NCBI GenBank assembly: GCA_963667675.1
Contig: OY763929.1
Span: 1,240,001-1,304,000 of the forward strand
Source: G963667675 sp963667675
GTDB lineage: Bacteria; Chloroflexota; Dehalococcoidia; Lucifugimonadales; UBA3495
Direction of reading: 5' to 3'
Length of the DNA: 64,000 nt
In this document: positions 1 to 7,928 of the stretch, piece by piece
How positions within the stretch are numbered: the stretch's first letter is position 1
Layout of the letters: every line of letters starts with the position of its first letter
Notes under the pieces: generated by a model
The model's input: the letters and a program-made list of their open reading frames with translations, nothing else
Database searches by the model: none
What the model was told of the DNA's origin: nothing
Program-made: the position numbers and the translations under genes

Positions 1-761
1 AGGCTGGAGCCGTGTTTGCGAAACGGCGAAAACCGATCAACGGTTGGTCGGAAGCTGATCGGCATATACCGCAACAGTATTACGAGTGGTGTTGCAATTG
101 GGCTGGAGAATGGCTTCGTGTGCTCAAGCCGGGTGCGTCCGCATTTGTTTTCGCAGGAAGGAGGCTAGCTCACCGTTGCGTGGCCGCGTTGGAGGACGCG
201 GGTTTCTCTTACAAAGATATGCTTGCATGGGTCCGCCCACAAGCGGCATATAAGGCTCAAAGGGTAAGTATCGTTTACGAACGTCGGTCGGACATAGAAA
301 GTGCTGATGCATGGGACGGTTGGCGAATCGGCAATCTCCGCCCCGTGTTTGAGCCAATTCTTTGGTTTACCAAACCATACAAGATTGGTGGCACCATCTC
401 TGACAATATCCTCAACCACGGCATCGGCGGCTTCAACCAAAACGCATTATTGGAATATGTCGACCGGCCGGACAATATCTTATCTATCGGATTTGCGCCT
501 GGAGAGGAGGGTCGCCACCCTGCGCAAAAGCCGATTCGCCTGATGGAATTGTTAATTGAACTCGTGACAAAACCGGGACAAACCGTCTTGGATTCATTCG
601 CCGGAAGCGGTTCAACTTTGATAGCCGCCCATAGACTAGGCCGTAGATACTTGGGGTGTGAGTCTAGCCCAGACTATGCGGAGGTGTGTCGGTCTCGTCT
701 TTCTGCTACTGGTGTTCAATTCGACCTTTTTTCGAATAGAGAAGATCCTAAGGGAGTTTGA
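1..761 (+). CDS. DNA methyltransferase of a HindIII-type RM system, 5' truncated
   Basis: This is the C-terminal part of an amino-methyltransferase that would protect host DNA from the nuclease encoded next. The SAM-binding motif I (VLDSFAGSGSTLIAA) lies near the C-terminus, and a conserved HPAQKP segment precedes it. That order puts the catalytic (D/S/N)PP(Y/F) motif N-terminal, as in beta-class N6-adenine enzymes such as M.HindIII. No such motif is present here and the frame is open to the window edge, so the gene starts upstream; the GTG at 12 is only the first possible start inside the window. The stop overlaps the next ATG by one base (TGATG), indicating translational coupling. The N6-adenine assignment is inferred from the partner nuclease. 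Confidence 0.85.
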   Translation, partial: AGAVFAKRRKPINGWSEADRHIPQQYYEWCCNWAGEWLRVLKPGASAFVFAGRRLAHRCVAALEDAGFSYKDMLAWVRPQAAYKAQRVSIVYERRSDIESADAWDGWRIGNLRPVFEPILWFTKPYKIGGTISDNILNHGIGGFNQNALLEYVDRPDNILSIGFAPGEEGRHPAQKPIRLMELLIELVTKPGQTVLDSFAGSGSTLIAAHRLGRRYLGCESSPDYAEVCRSRLSATGVQFDLFSNREDPKGV

Positions 762-1675
762 TGACCCTAGACGTAATATCTGCAATTGCCCTCGAGCGGC
801 GCTCGCACTGGATAACCGAGATTGTTCAAATTAGCGGGAGTTTTGGGCAAGACACTGCCAGGGTGGAACAGGAGCTCGAGGCGGAACTTGCCACAACAGG
901 GGTTGATGCACTCATTGACCACATGAGATTGTGTGGAGTAATTCCGGAATCCTATGGACGAGATTCAAGCCAAGAAAAGCTGTACTCCAAATACACCGAC
1001 GTAGTATTGGCTGTGGCGTTCCGAGAACTTGGTTTCACCAGTCTGGTTCTTAGTGAGCGGGCGGATGCAGCCGATGTTGAAGTGGTCGGAGATGACTATA
1101 GCTTTGTAGCTGACGCAAAGGCGTTTCGTTTAAGCCGAACTGCTAAGAATCAAAAGGATTTCAAGATACAAGCCATGGATGGCTGGAAACGCGGCAAACC
1201 ATACGCCGTGCTTGTTTGCCCGCTGTACCAATTGCCGGCGAGAACCAGTCAAATATATCAACAGGCAGCTGCAAGGAATGTATGTATCCTCTCTTATGCC
1301 CACCTCGCTGTGATCGTTAAGCACAGCGCTGAACATGGGGAGTCTGACGGGCAGATTGTGCTTGGCAGGGCTCTGCAGGCGGTCGCTTCCATGGGACCAA
1401 ATAAGGATGCAGTTGCATATTGGAAAACGTTAAATCAGGTGCTTTTTGTTGGCGATGAATTGCTCGAATTGTGGAGAATTGAGAAGCTGGCCACCTTGGA
1501 TGCGATATCGGTAGCCAAGGAGGAAGCCCTTCTGTTCTTGTCCCAACAACGAGAAGCTATTATGAGGCTCAGCCGCAAAGATGCAATCCAACGCCTGATC
1601 GATTTGGAAAAGCTCGATAGTAGAATGAGAATGGTCGCAAGTCTAACAGGACACGGCCTGTTGACTGCTTTATAG
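761..1675 (+). CDS. HindIII-family type II restriction endonuclease
   Basis: This 304-residue protein is closely similar, as I remember the sequence, to the HindIII restriction enzyme, which cuts A^AGCTT. The diagnostic block is DAKAFRLSRTAKNQKDFK at residues 118-135, nearly identical to HindIII. It holds the PD-(D/E)XK-type catalytic residues D118 and K120, and an upstream acidic residue, D105, sits in ADAADVEV. The motifs QEKLYSKYTDVVLA and PYAVLVCPLYQLP also have HindIII counterparts. HindIII is about 300 residues, so the length is normal. I start at the ATG that overlaps the methyltransferase stop; a TTG one codon earlier is also possible. Identical specificity is likely but not shown. 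By eye the gene is less GC-rich than the housekeeping genes. Confidence 0.92.
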   Translation: MTLDVISAIALERRSHWITEIVQISGSFGQDTARVEQELEAELATTGVDALIDHMRLCGVIPESYGRDSSQEKLYSKYTDVVLAVAFRELGFTSLVLSERADAADVEVVGDDYSFVADAKAFRLSRTAKNQKDFKIQAMDGWKRGKPYAVLVCPLYQLPARTSQIYQQAAARNVCILSYAHLAVIVKHSAEHGESDGQIVLGRALQAVASMGPNKDAVAYWKTLNQVLFVGDELLELWRIEKLATLDAISVAKEEALLFLSQQREAIMRLSRKDAIQRLIDLEKLDSRMRMVASLTGHGLLTAL

Positions 1676-1775
1676 GCGAGAAATAGCTCACTCTTAGGCG
1701 TCACCGGCACGGCTTCTGTTCAGTGGGCCATCTCGCAGACCCTATCAGATGACCTAGCGACGTATCCGTTCCCAG

Positions 1776-2171
1776 TTAGTTTTCAGACTGGTTTTTCCGC
1801 TCCAACAACTCTATCCGAACGTCGTCCGGGGCGCGAACGAACGCGATACTGGCCCCAGGCTGTATCTCCCGGGGCTCCATGTAGAATTCGGCACCGCGCT
1901 CTTTCAACTGGGCAACCGCCTCATCCAGGTTGTCCACGTTGAGCCCGAAGTGGTCCAATCCCGCGTGGGGGTCCGCCGGCCCGGAAGGTTGATCCTCTTC
2001 GGCGCGGGCGATGTAGATGGTGACGCCGTCGATGTCCAGGTGTATCCACGACCGACCGTCATACTCGACAGAGTCGACTATCTTGGCGTCGAACATCTTG
2101 TTGTAGTACCGAGCAGTCCCCATAGGGTCCCGGCTCCGCAAGTGAATGTGGTCGACCCTATAACTCGGCAT
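1776..2171 (-). CDS. VOC (glyoxalase/bleomycin resistance) family protein
   Basis: This is a 131-residue single-module vicinal-oxygen-chelate protein. The metal-ligand positions are visible: His in DHIHLRSRDP near the N-terminus, His in GLDHFGLNVDNLDEA in the middle, and Glu in the C-terminal RIELLERK strand. Such proteins act as lyases, dioxygenases, isomerases or resistance proteins, and the substrate cannot be read here. The inner ATG is chosen because GGAGG sits 6-7 bases upstream; the longer reading adds four residues and would contain that GGAGG in its coding sequence. It is the downstream member of a tandem pair with 2253-2633 and shares the block HIHLRSRDPM.TARYYN, so the two arose by duplication. 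Confidence 0.85.
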   Translation of the reverse strand: MPSYRVDHIHLRSRDPMGTARYYNKMFDAKIVDSVEYDGRSWIHLDIDGVTIYIARAEEDQPSGPADPHAGLDHFGLNVDNLDEAVAQLKERGAEFYMEPREIQPGASIAFVRAPDDVRIELLERKNQSEN

Positions 2172-2210
2172 CGCAGCCTCCATCGGACGGTCTTAAAACG
2201 CCCCGTGCAC

Positions 2211-2250
2211 TCCCCTCTCCCCACCGCGGGAGAGGGTTAGGGTGAGGGGG
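2211..2250. repeat. Palindromic intergenic repeat
   Basis: A perfect 9-bp inverted repeat (CCCTCTCCC at 2213-2221, GGGAGAGGG at 2228-2236) with a 6-base loop is followed by TTAGGGTGAGGGG. Palindromic units of this kind are common between genes in many bacterial genomes and behave like REP elements. It lies between the two VOC genes on their transcript. It may act as a processing or attenuation site; no U-run follows on either strand, so a classical terminator is unlikely. Confidence 0.5.
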
Positions 2251-2252
2251 AC

Positions 2253-2633
2253 TCAGCCCCGCTCAACCAACTCTACGCGCACGTCGTCCGGGCCGCGGAC
2301 GAAAGCTATCTTCAACCCGGGCCGGACCTCGCGAGGCTCCGTGGAAAACACGGCCCCCCGCTCCCTTAGCTGGACCACCGCCTCGTCCAGGTCGTCCACC
2401 CTGAGTCCGAAGTGGTCCAGCCCCAGGTGGGGGTCCACCGGCCCCGGGGGCTGGTTCTCGTCGGCCTGGGCGATGTAGATAGTCAGCCCGTTGATGTCCA
2501 GGTCAATCCGCGTCTGCCCGTCCGGCAGCACCGATTCAATAATCTTTGCGTCGAACACCCGGTTGTAATACCGAGCGGTCTCCATGGGGTCCCGGCTCCG
2601 CAGGTGAATGTGGTCATAAGTGTAGGTCGGCAT
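2253..2633 (-). CDS. VOC (glyoxalase/bleomycin resistance) family protein
   Basis: This is a 126-residue paralogue of the neighbouring VOC gene and the promoter-proximal copy of the pair. Metal-ligand candidates are His in DHIHLRSRDPME, His in GLDHFGLRVDDLDEA and Glu in RVELVERG. The ATG at 2633 is supported by GGAGG seven bases upstream; the longer reading would add an N-terminal tail unrelated to the sister protein. Tandem VOC pairs often diverge in substrate or form heterodimers, but nothing here fixes the substrate. The stop lies 81 bases before the next gene start, and a palindromic repeat fills that gap. Confidence 0.85.
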   Translation of the reverse strand: MPTYTYDHIHLRSRDPMETARYYNRVFDAKIIESVLPDGQTRIDLDINGLTIYIAQADENQPPGPVDPHLGLDHFGLRVDDLDEAVVQLRERGAVFSTEPREVRPGLKIAFVRGPDDVRVELVERG

Positions 2634-2676
2634 TATAGCCTCCGTTGGGTGGTCTTGAGCTTCTTGGCTCGCTAGT

Positions 2677-3894
2677 TCAGTTCGAGACAGAGGACAGCCC
2701 AAACTCCCCGCGGATGGCGTTGACTATAGGCCAGTAATCGTCCTCATAAAATTCAGCGATTGCCTGCTCGACTCGAGATTTTTCGTAATCTGGTTCGGAG
2801 CCTTTTGGATTTCCGATGAGGGTCTTGCTGTACACGGTATGCCACTTCTTGCTTAACTTATTTGATGAGCGCGTCTTGACGCCCGACACCCCACCTCTCT
2901 GCACGAGGTCGTACACCCGCTTGCGGGGCTGCTCAGGGCCTGGGCCAATTATCAGATTAAGACTCCCTGCATGGTACTTGAATTCAAACAAGAGAATGCG
3001 CCCTGAATCGGTCCAGTCGCTTCCTTCCCGAAGCTCAGGTATGTCCTCAAGTTCTGTGGAATAGAACCGATGATAGGCTTGTTGGTGCTTGTCGGCCTTG
3101 AGTTGGGGAGCGTGTTGCTCCACCGCGGCATCTATTACCTCCCATCTCTCATCCCGCAAGCTGGATTTGGCTTCATTCCAGATCAAGTCAATGGCAGCCC
3201 GGTGGTTGTTGTAGATTTCCCGTGCCAACTCGCCAATGCTATCGGTGGTGCTCAACACGTGCCTCCGTATGGTGCGGGCGTACTGTTCCAGAAATCCGGC
3301 GACTCCGGTGCTTATGGTCGAGCCGCGCCTCTCCAACGTCCGGTCAATGAGGGAGGCGACCTCCTCGTAGCCGAAGGCCGCCCAGTTATCGGCGTCTTCC
3401 TCCTCGTCCGGCTCTCTCCCTTCTGGCGTCAGGAATATCGGCAAAGGGATGAGATGTTCATACACATCTTTCACTGTATCGAGGTAGCGGGAAAGTTGGC
3501 CGGGCCCTTCGCCGCTACCGATCTTGTTCTCGACCAAGCATACGAAGCCGTCGGCCTGGCTTACCATCAGGATGTCTATATAGTGACGTTCAGTCGCAAC
3601 TTCAATGTCGTTGAGCTTCCAACCATCAACGTCCAAAGGAGTGATGTCCGCTATTCCGGCAGCAGCCTCCGACAAGAAGCGGCGGAGAAAGTAGTCTCGA
3701 AGACCATGGGACCCCCGCGGGTCAAGGAGCCACGCTAGGAACTTCGAGTGCCGGACTTCGCGCCGTTCAATTCCTAGAACATCGAACAAGTTGAACTCCG
3801 CCAGTAGGTCTTCTAAGCGCTCTAGCTCCGGACTGATAACAAGAGCTTGGAGGGCCTCTACCGGCGATTGGTCAATACTTTGTTCCTCAGGCAT
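2677..3894 (-). CDS. PD-(D/E)XK nuclease superfamily protein (PDDEXK_4-like)
   Basis: This 405-residue protein carries a nuclease-like core. D108 lies in HYIDILMV and is followed by E122-N-K124 in CLVENKIGSGEG, giving the D...E-x-K arrangement. The N-terminal REVRHSKFLAWLLDP block and the GQLSRYLDTV helix after the core match the family of uncharacterised PD-(D/E)XK proteins found near restriction and other defence genes. The C-terminal 200 residues are not recognised. I chose the ATG at 3894; an upstream TTG would add 13 residues. The gene lies about 1 kb from the HindIII-type system, so a defence role is possible but is inference. Confidence 0.75.
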   Translation of the reverse strand: MPEEQSIDQSPVEALQALVISPELERLEDLLAEFNLFDVLGIERREVRHSKFLAWLLDPRGSHGLRDYFLRRFLSEAAAGIADITPLDVDGWKLNDIEVATERHYIDILMVSQADGFVCLVENKIGSGEGPGQLSRYLDTVKDVYEHLIPLPIFLTPEGREPDEEEDADNWAAFGYEEVASLIDRTLERRGSTISTGVAGFLEQYARTIRRHVLSTTDSIGELAREIYNNHRAAIDLIWNEAKSSLRDERWEVIDAAVEQHAPQLKADKHQQAYHRFYSTELEDIPELREGSDWTDSGRILLFEFKYHAGSLNLIIGPGPEQPRKRVYDLVQRGGVSGVKTRSSNKLSKKWHTVYSKTLIGNPKGSEPDYEKSRVEQAIAEFYEDDYWPIVNAIRGEFGLSSVSN

Positions 3895-4353
3895 CGCTCG
3901 CCCATCGTACCCAATCGTTGCGGACTTCTGCAAGGCCGGGGCTATTTCCGTATGGGATGCTAGGGCTAGCCCAACCTAGCCGCCCTTACAACAGCCCCGC
4001 CAACAAATGTCTCACCCCCCGCCACCCGCTACTGTCAGGACGCCGTTGACGGCCCTCAATCTCAACCCTTAAACTTGTATCAAGACGTATGCAACCCGGC
4101 GCCAAGGCCAAAGGACAGGAGCTAAGTTCTCAGCCAGCCATTCGTTCGTCGCTTGTTCAAGCCAAAAAACGGGACATTCGCCCGCCCGCCGGCTCCCCCG
4201 GCGTAGCTACGAAATGTCCCAAAATGTCCCGACATGTCCCAGGTGACGAAAAACCCCTGGCGGACCAATCCAGCCCCTTGACCCCCGCCCCTTCCCTTGC
4301 CGTTTTCCCGCGGCGTCTTTAGAATTAACCAAACGCCGCCCCCAGGAGCACCG
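3895..4353. other. 459-base intergenic region
   Basis: This stretch separates two divergently transcribed genes and holds no convincing ORF. Its only structure is a cluster of ATGTCCC motifs at 4171-4240, annotated separately, and the AGGAG (4344-4348) that serves the next gene. Confidence 0.5.
4171..4240. promoter_or_regulatory. Cluster of ATGTCCC motifs with 10-bp phasing
   Basis: ATGTCCC occurs at 4214-4220, 4224-4230 and 4234-4240, exactly 10 bp apart and so on one face of the helix. An inverted copy, GGGACAT, lies at 4171-4177. The cluster is 114 bases upstream of the flavoprotein start at 4354 and on the shared side of two divergent genes. This suggests a cooperative operator for an unknown regulator; it could also be a short chance tandem repeat. 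Confidence 0.4.
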
Positions 4354-4929
4354 ATGTCCACAGCCAGCGAGACGGCCCGGCGGAACCGGTTTGCAGAGGC
4401 CTTTGGCTACCCCAAGGACACCGTGGTCGGCAAGCTGAAGCCCTACCTGACCAGGTACGTACAGGAGTTCGTCAAGCATTCGCCCTTCGTGGTGATGGCC
4501 ACCAGCGACGCCGAGGGCAACTGCGACGCCTCGCCCAAGGGCGGCAAGCCGGGATTCGTCCGCGTCCTAGACGACAAGCACCTCCTCTTTCCAGACGTGG
4601 CCGGCAACAAGCTGTTCCAGTCCTACCAGAACGTCGAGGCCAACCCCCACGTCGGCCTGCTGTTTATCATCCCCGGCATGAACGAGACCGTCAGGGTCAA
4701 CGGCAGAGTGTCGATAATCGAGAAAGAAGAACTGGAGCGGCGCAACGTCGACCTGTCCCTGTACGAGTACGACGACAACTCCAAGCACCTCCAGGGAATG
4801 CTGATAGAAGTGAAAGAGGCCTACGGCCATTGCCCCAGGGCCTTCAAATTCTCCCGCTTGTGGGACGTGGACGAGATATCCGCCAACCAGGCCCAGCGCC
4901 CAGTCCCCGACAGGTCTGCCCACGTTTGA
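4354..4929 (+). CDS. PPOX-class FMN-dependent flavoprotein
   Basis: This 191-residue protein belongs to the pyridoxamine-5'-phosphate oxidase split-barrel family, in the subgroup often named MSMEG_1061-type. The core reads SPFVVMATSDAEGNCDASPKG, then a strand with LLFPDVAGNKLFQSYQN, then VGLLFIIPGMNETVRVNGR. This is the usual flavin-binding order. Members bind FMN or F420 and reduce varied substrates, so the reaction is open. The start is set by AGGAG six bases upstream of the ATG; the open frame extends 19 codons further with no family similarity. It appears monocistronic. Confidence 0.82.
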   Translation: MSTASETARRNRFAEAFGYPKDTVVGKLKPYLTRYVQEFVKHSPFVVMATSDAEGNCDASPKGGKPGFVRVLDDKHLLFPDVAGNKLFQSYQNVEANPHVGLLFIIPGMNETVRVNGRVSIIEKEELERRNVDLSLYEYDDNSKHLQGMLIEVKEAYGHCPRAFKFSRLWDVDEISANQAQRPVPDRSAHV

Positions 4930-5068
4930 GAATCTCCACCATCCGGCAGCCCCGCAGCCCAAGGCTGCCTTGCCCAGCGTCCACCGCCGCAGCCTTCGGC
5001 CCGGCTTGCCCGTTGCCGGTTTCCCCGCTTTGTTCAGCAATGTCATTCGCTCCACATGCACCCCCAAT

Positions 5069-5169
5069 GTCATTCCGAGCGCAGCGGAGCGGAGAGAGGA
5101 ATCTAAAATCTGGAGATAGCTGACGGCCAGTAATTTGAGATTCTTCGTCGCAAGCTCCTCAGAATGACA
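5069..5169. repeat. MITE-like inverted repeat element
   Basis: The element is about 101 bp and bounded by TGTCATTC (5069-5076) and GAATGACA (5162-5169). Inside, GAGGAATCTAAA and TTTGAGATTCTTC form a second imperfect pair. Sequences of the type TGTCATTCCGAGCG...GAATGACA are widespread non-coding repeats in bacterial genomes. It has no ORF and sits in the 299-base gap before the M16 peptidase gene, where transcription would run through it. No target-site duplication was established. Confidence 0.6.
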
Positions 5170-5228
5170 GTGGGAGAGAGCTTCCGCATCAACAGCCAAT
5201 GAATACCAACACAGAGGTGAATTAGCCC

Positions 5229-7892
5229 ATGGCAACCGTCGACTTTGAAAAGCACACCCTGCCCAACGGCCTGGACGTTATCCTGCACCGGGACTCCTCT
5301 ATCCCGGTGGCCGCGGTCAACGTCTGGTACCACGTCGGCTCCAAGGACGAGGAGCAGGGCCGCACCGGCTTCGCCCATCTCTTCGAGCACGTAATGTTCG
5401 AAGGCTCCAAGCACCACAACCAGAGCTTCTTCGAGCCGTTGCAAAAGGCGGGGGCCAATCTCAACGGCTCCACCACCCCCGACCGCACCAACTACTGGGA
5501 AGACGTGCCGTCCAATTACCTGGAACTGGCCCTGTGGCTGGAGTCCGACCGCATGGGATTCCTGCTGGACGCCTTGGACCAGCAGCGGTTTGAAGTCCAG
5601 CGGGACGTGGTCAAGAACGAGAGGCGCCAGTCCTACGAGAACCGGCCCTACGGCATGGCCCAGTCGCACATCCAGGCCGCCCTGTTTCCCATGCCCCACC
5701 CGTACCACTGGATGACCATCGGCTCCCAGGAAGACCTGGACGCCGCGGTCCTGGACGACATCAAGGACTTCTTCAAGCGTTACTACTCTCCCTCCAACGC
5801 CAGCTTGGCCATCGCCGGCGACTTCCAGCCCGACCAGGCCCTGGAACTGGTCAACCGCTACTTCGGAGACCTGGCCCCCGGCCCGCAGCCGCACCGCAAG
5901 GGCAGGACCGACTCGGCCCTGGCCGGCCGAGTGGAACTGGAGATGCGGGACCGGGTGACCCTGCCCCGGCTATACATCTCCTGGCCCACTCCCCCCGACT
6001 TCCACGACGACGAACCGCCCCTGGAGCTGCTGCAGGCCATAATGTCCGACGGCCTAAGCTCCCGGCTGCACCAGTCTCTGGTGTACGAGCAGCAGATAGC
6101 CCAGAGCGCGCTGGTCCGCTACTACGCCGGGGAGATAGCCGGGCAGTTCACCGTCCAGGTGACCGCCGCTCCCGGCCATGACTTGGAGCAGGTGGAGGCG
6201 GCTGTGGACGCCGAGCTTGCCCGGGTGCTCCGGGAACCTCCCACCGACGAAGAGATAACCCGGGTCAAGAACCGCATCGAGGCCGGCCACTACCGGCAGT
6301 TGGCCAGGGTGGGCGGCTTCGGCGGCCGGGCCGACCAGCTAAACCACTACAACGTCCTGGGCGGCGACCCAGCCCTGATCAATTCCAGCCTGGATCGCTA
6401 TTTGGCCGTTGAAAGGGACGACATACTTCGGGTGGCCGAGTCCGTGCTTGGTGACGGACAGGTCAGGATGCGCGTCCTGCCCGAAGACTCCTTAAAACCG
6501 GCTGCCGCCGCCGAACTCGACCGCTCGGTGATGCCCCCGCCGGACCGGGAGCCGTCCTTTACGCCGCCGACCCCGGTGCGCCGCCATCTGGGCAACGGCT
6601 TGGAACTACTGGTGGTGGAGCAGCCCGAATCGCCCATCGTCGCCTTTGGGCTGATGCTGCGGGCCGGGGCCGCCGCCGACCCGGCGGACAGGCCGGGCCT
6701 GGCTTCGTTCACGGCCCAGATGCTGTCAGAGGGCACTGCCTCCCGCACCAGCCGGCAAATCGCCTCCGAGTCCGAATTCATCGGCGCCCGCATCTCCACC
6801 GAGGCTCGCAGGGAATACACCATGCTGGCCACCGAGACCCTGTCCAAGCACTGGCCCAAGGCCTTGGAGTTGGTGGCCGACCTCATCAAGCATCCCACCT
6901 TCCCTGAGCACGAACTGGAGCGGGTGCGCCGGGAGCACCTGACCGACCTGCGGCGCAGCAAAGACGACCCGACATCCGTGGCCGAGCAGTTGACCGCCGG
7001 TCTGGTTTTCGCCAAGGACTCCGGCTTCGGCCATCCAATTCACGGCACCGAGGCCGCCGCAACCGCGCTGACCCGCGACGACGTGGTTAACCACTACCGT
7101 CGCGCCTACTCGCCCGCCGGAGCGACCTTCATCGCCGCCGGTGGATTGTCGATAGACGAAGTTGCGGAGCGGGTGCAGGCCGCCCTGGGAGACTGGCAGG
7201 GCGACGCCCCAGCCGGAGGCAACAACCAGGCAACCGAGCAGGACGGTGCAGAAGGCGCTACGGTCTATCTGGTAGACCACCCCGGCGCAGCGCAGTCGGT
7301 GATTCGGACGCTCCAGCCGACTATTCCCAGGCGGCACCCCGACTACTTCGGCTTGCTGGTGCTGAACTCAGCCTTTGGCGGCCAGTTCACCGCCCGCTTG
7401 AACCAGAACCTGCGGGAGGAAAAGGGGTACACCTACGGGTACCACTCCGGCATCCAGTGGCACAGCGGGCCGTCGTTGCTGGTCGCCGGTGGCAGCGTGC
7501 AGACCGCGGTAACCCTGGAATCCGCCTCCGAGACTCTAAAGGAATTCCGCGATATCCACGGCGACCGGCCCCTTGAGCAGCATGAATTGGACGACACCAA
7601 AGAGGGCATCCTGCGGGGCTACCCGGCCAGCTTCGAGCGGCCGGGACAGATAGTAAGCCAGCTTCTGCAGATGGCCCTGTTCGATTTGCCCAACGACTAC
7701 TTCACCACGGTCAAGGGCAACATCGAGGCAGTGTCGCTGGAGGACGTCCGCCGGATAGGCGCCGAGTTGGTCCAACCCGACCGGCTCTCAGTCCTGGTGG
7801 TGGGCGACCGGACAGCAGTGGAAAGCGGGCTCCAAGACCTGGGGATCCCCATCGTCCTGCTGGACGCCAACGGGGCCCGGATTTCGGCCTAG
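5229..7892 (+). CDS. M16 family zinc metallopeptidase, double-domain
   Basis: This 887-residue protein contains two full M16 (insulinase/processing-peptidase-like) repeats. The N-terminal half carries the inverted zinc motif H50-L-F-E53-H54 (FAHLFEHVMFEG), with the third ligand E131 in VVKNERRQSYENRPYG 77 residues on. The second half, from about residue 450 (LGNGLELLVVEQPES), keeps the fold but has QMLSEGT at the equivalent place, so it is the inactive partner that helps form the substrate chamber. NQNLREEKGYTYG is the conserved Arg/Tyr region of the inactive half. No signal peptide is visible, suggesting a cytoplasmic oligopeptidase. AGAGGTG lies about ten bases before the ATG. Substrate unknown. 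Confidence 0.92.
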   Translation: MATVDFEKHTLPNGLDVILHRDSSIPVAAVNVWYHVGSKDEEQGRTGFAHLFEHVMFEGSKHHNQSFFEPLQKAGANLNGSTTPDRTNYWEDVPSNYLELALWLESDRMGFLLDALDQQRFEVQRDVVKNERRQSYENRPYGMAQSHIQAALFPMPHPYHWMTIGSQEDLDAAVLDDIKDFFKRYYSPSNASLAIAGDFQPDQALELVNRYFGDLAPGPQPHRKGRTDSALAGRVELEMRDRVTLPRLYISWPTPPDFHDDEPPLELLQAIMSDGLSSRLHQSLVYEQQIAQSALVRYYAGEIAGQFTVQVTAAPGHDLEQVEAAVDAELARVLREPPTDEEITRVKNRIEAGHYRQLARVGGFGGRADQLNHYNVLGGDPALINSSLDRYLAVERDDILRVAESVLGDGQVRMRVLPEDSLKPAAAAELDRSVMPPPDREPSFTPPTPVRRHLGNGLELLVVEQPESPIVAFGLMLRAGAAADPADRPGLASFTAQMLSEGTASRTSRQIASESEFIGARISTEARREYTMLATETLSKHWPKALELVADLIKHPTFPEHELERVRREHLTDLRRSKDDPTSVAEQLTAGLVFAKDSGFGHPIHGTEAAATALTRDDVVNHYRRAYSPAGATFIAAGGLSIDEVAERVQAALGDWQGDAPAGGNNQATEQDGAEGATVYLVDHPGAAQSVIRTLQPTIPRRHPDYFGLLVLNSAFGGQFTARLNQNLREEKGYTYGYHSGIQWHSGPSLLVAGGSVQTAVTLESASETLKEFRDIHGDRPLEQHELDDTKEGILRGYPASFERPGQIVSQLLQMALFDLPNDYFTTVKGNIEAVSLEDVRRIGAELVQPDRLSVLVVGDRTAVESGLQDLGIPIVLLDANGARISA

Positions 7893-7908
7893 CGCGGCTG
7901 CCGGCCAG

Positions 7909-7928
7909 GGCAGGGCTACAGCCCCGCC
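7909..7928. terminator. Short hairpin between convergent genes
   Basis: GGCaGGGCT-AC-AGCCCcGCC forms an eight-pair stem with one mismatch in the 35-base gap between the convergent M16 peptidase and rph genes. There is no U-run, so intrinsic termination is only a possibility. Confidence 0.3.
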
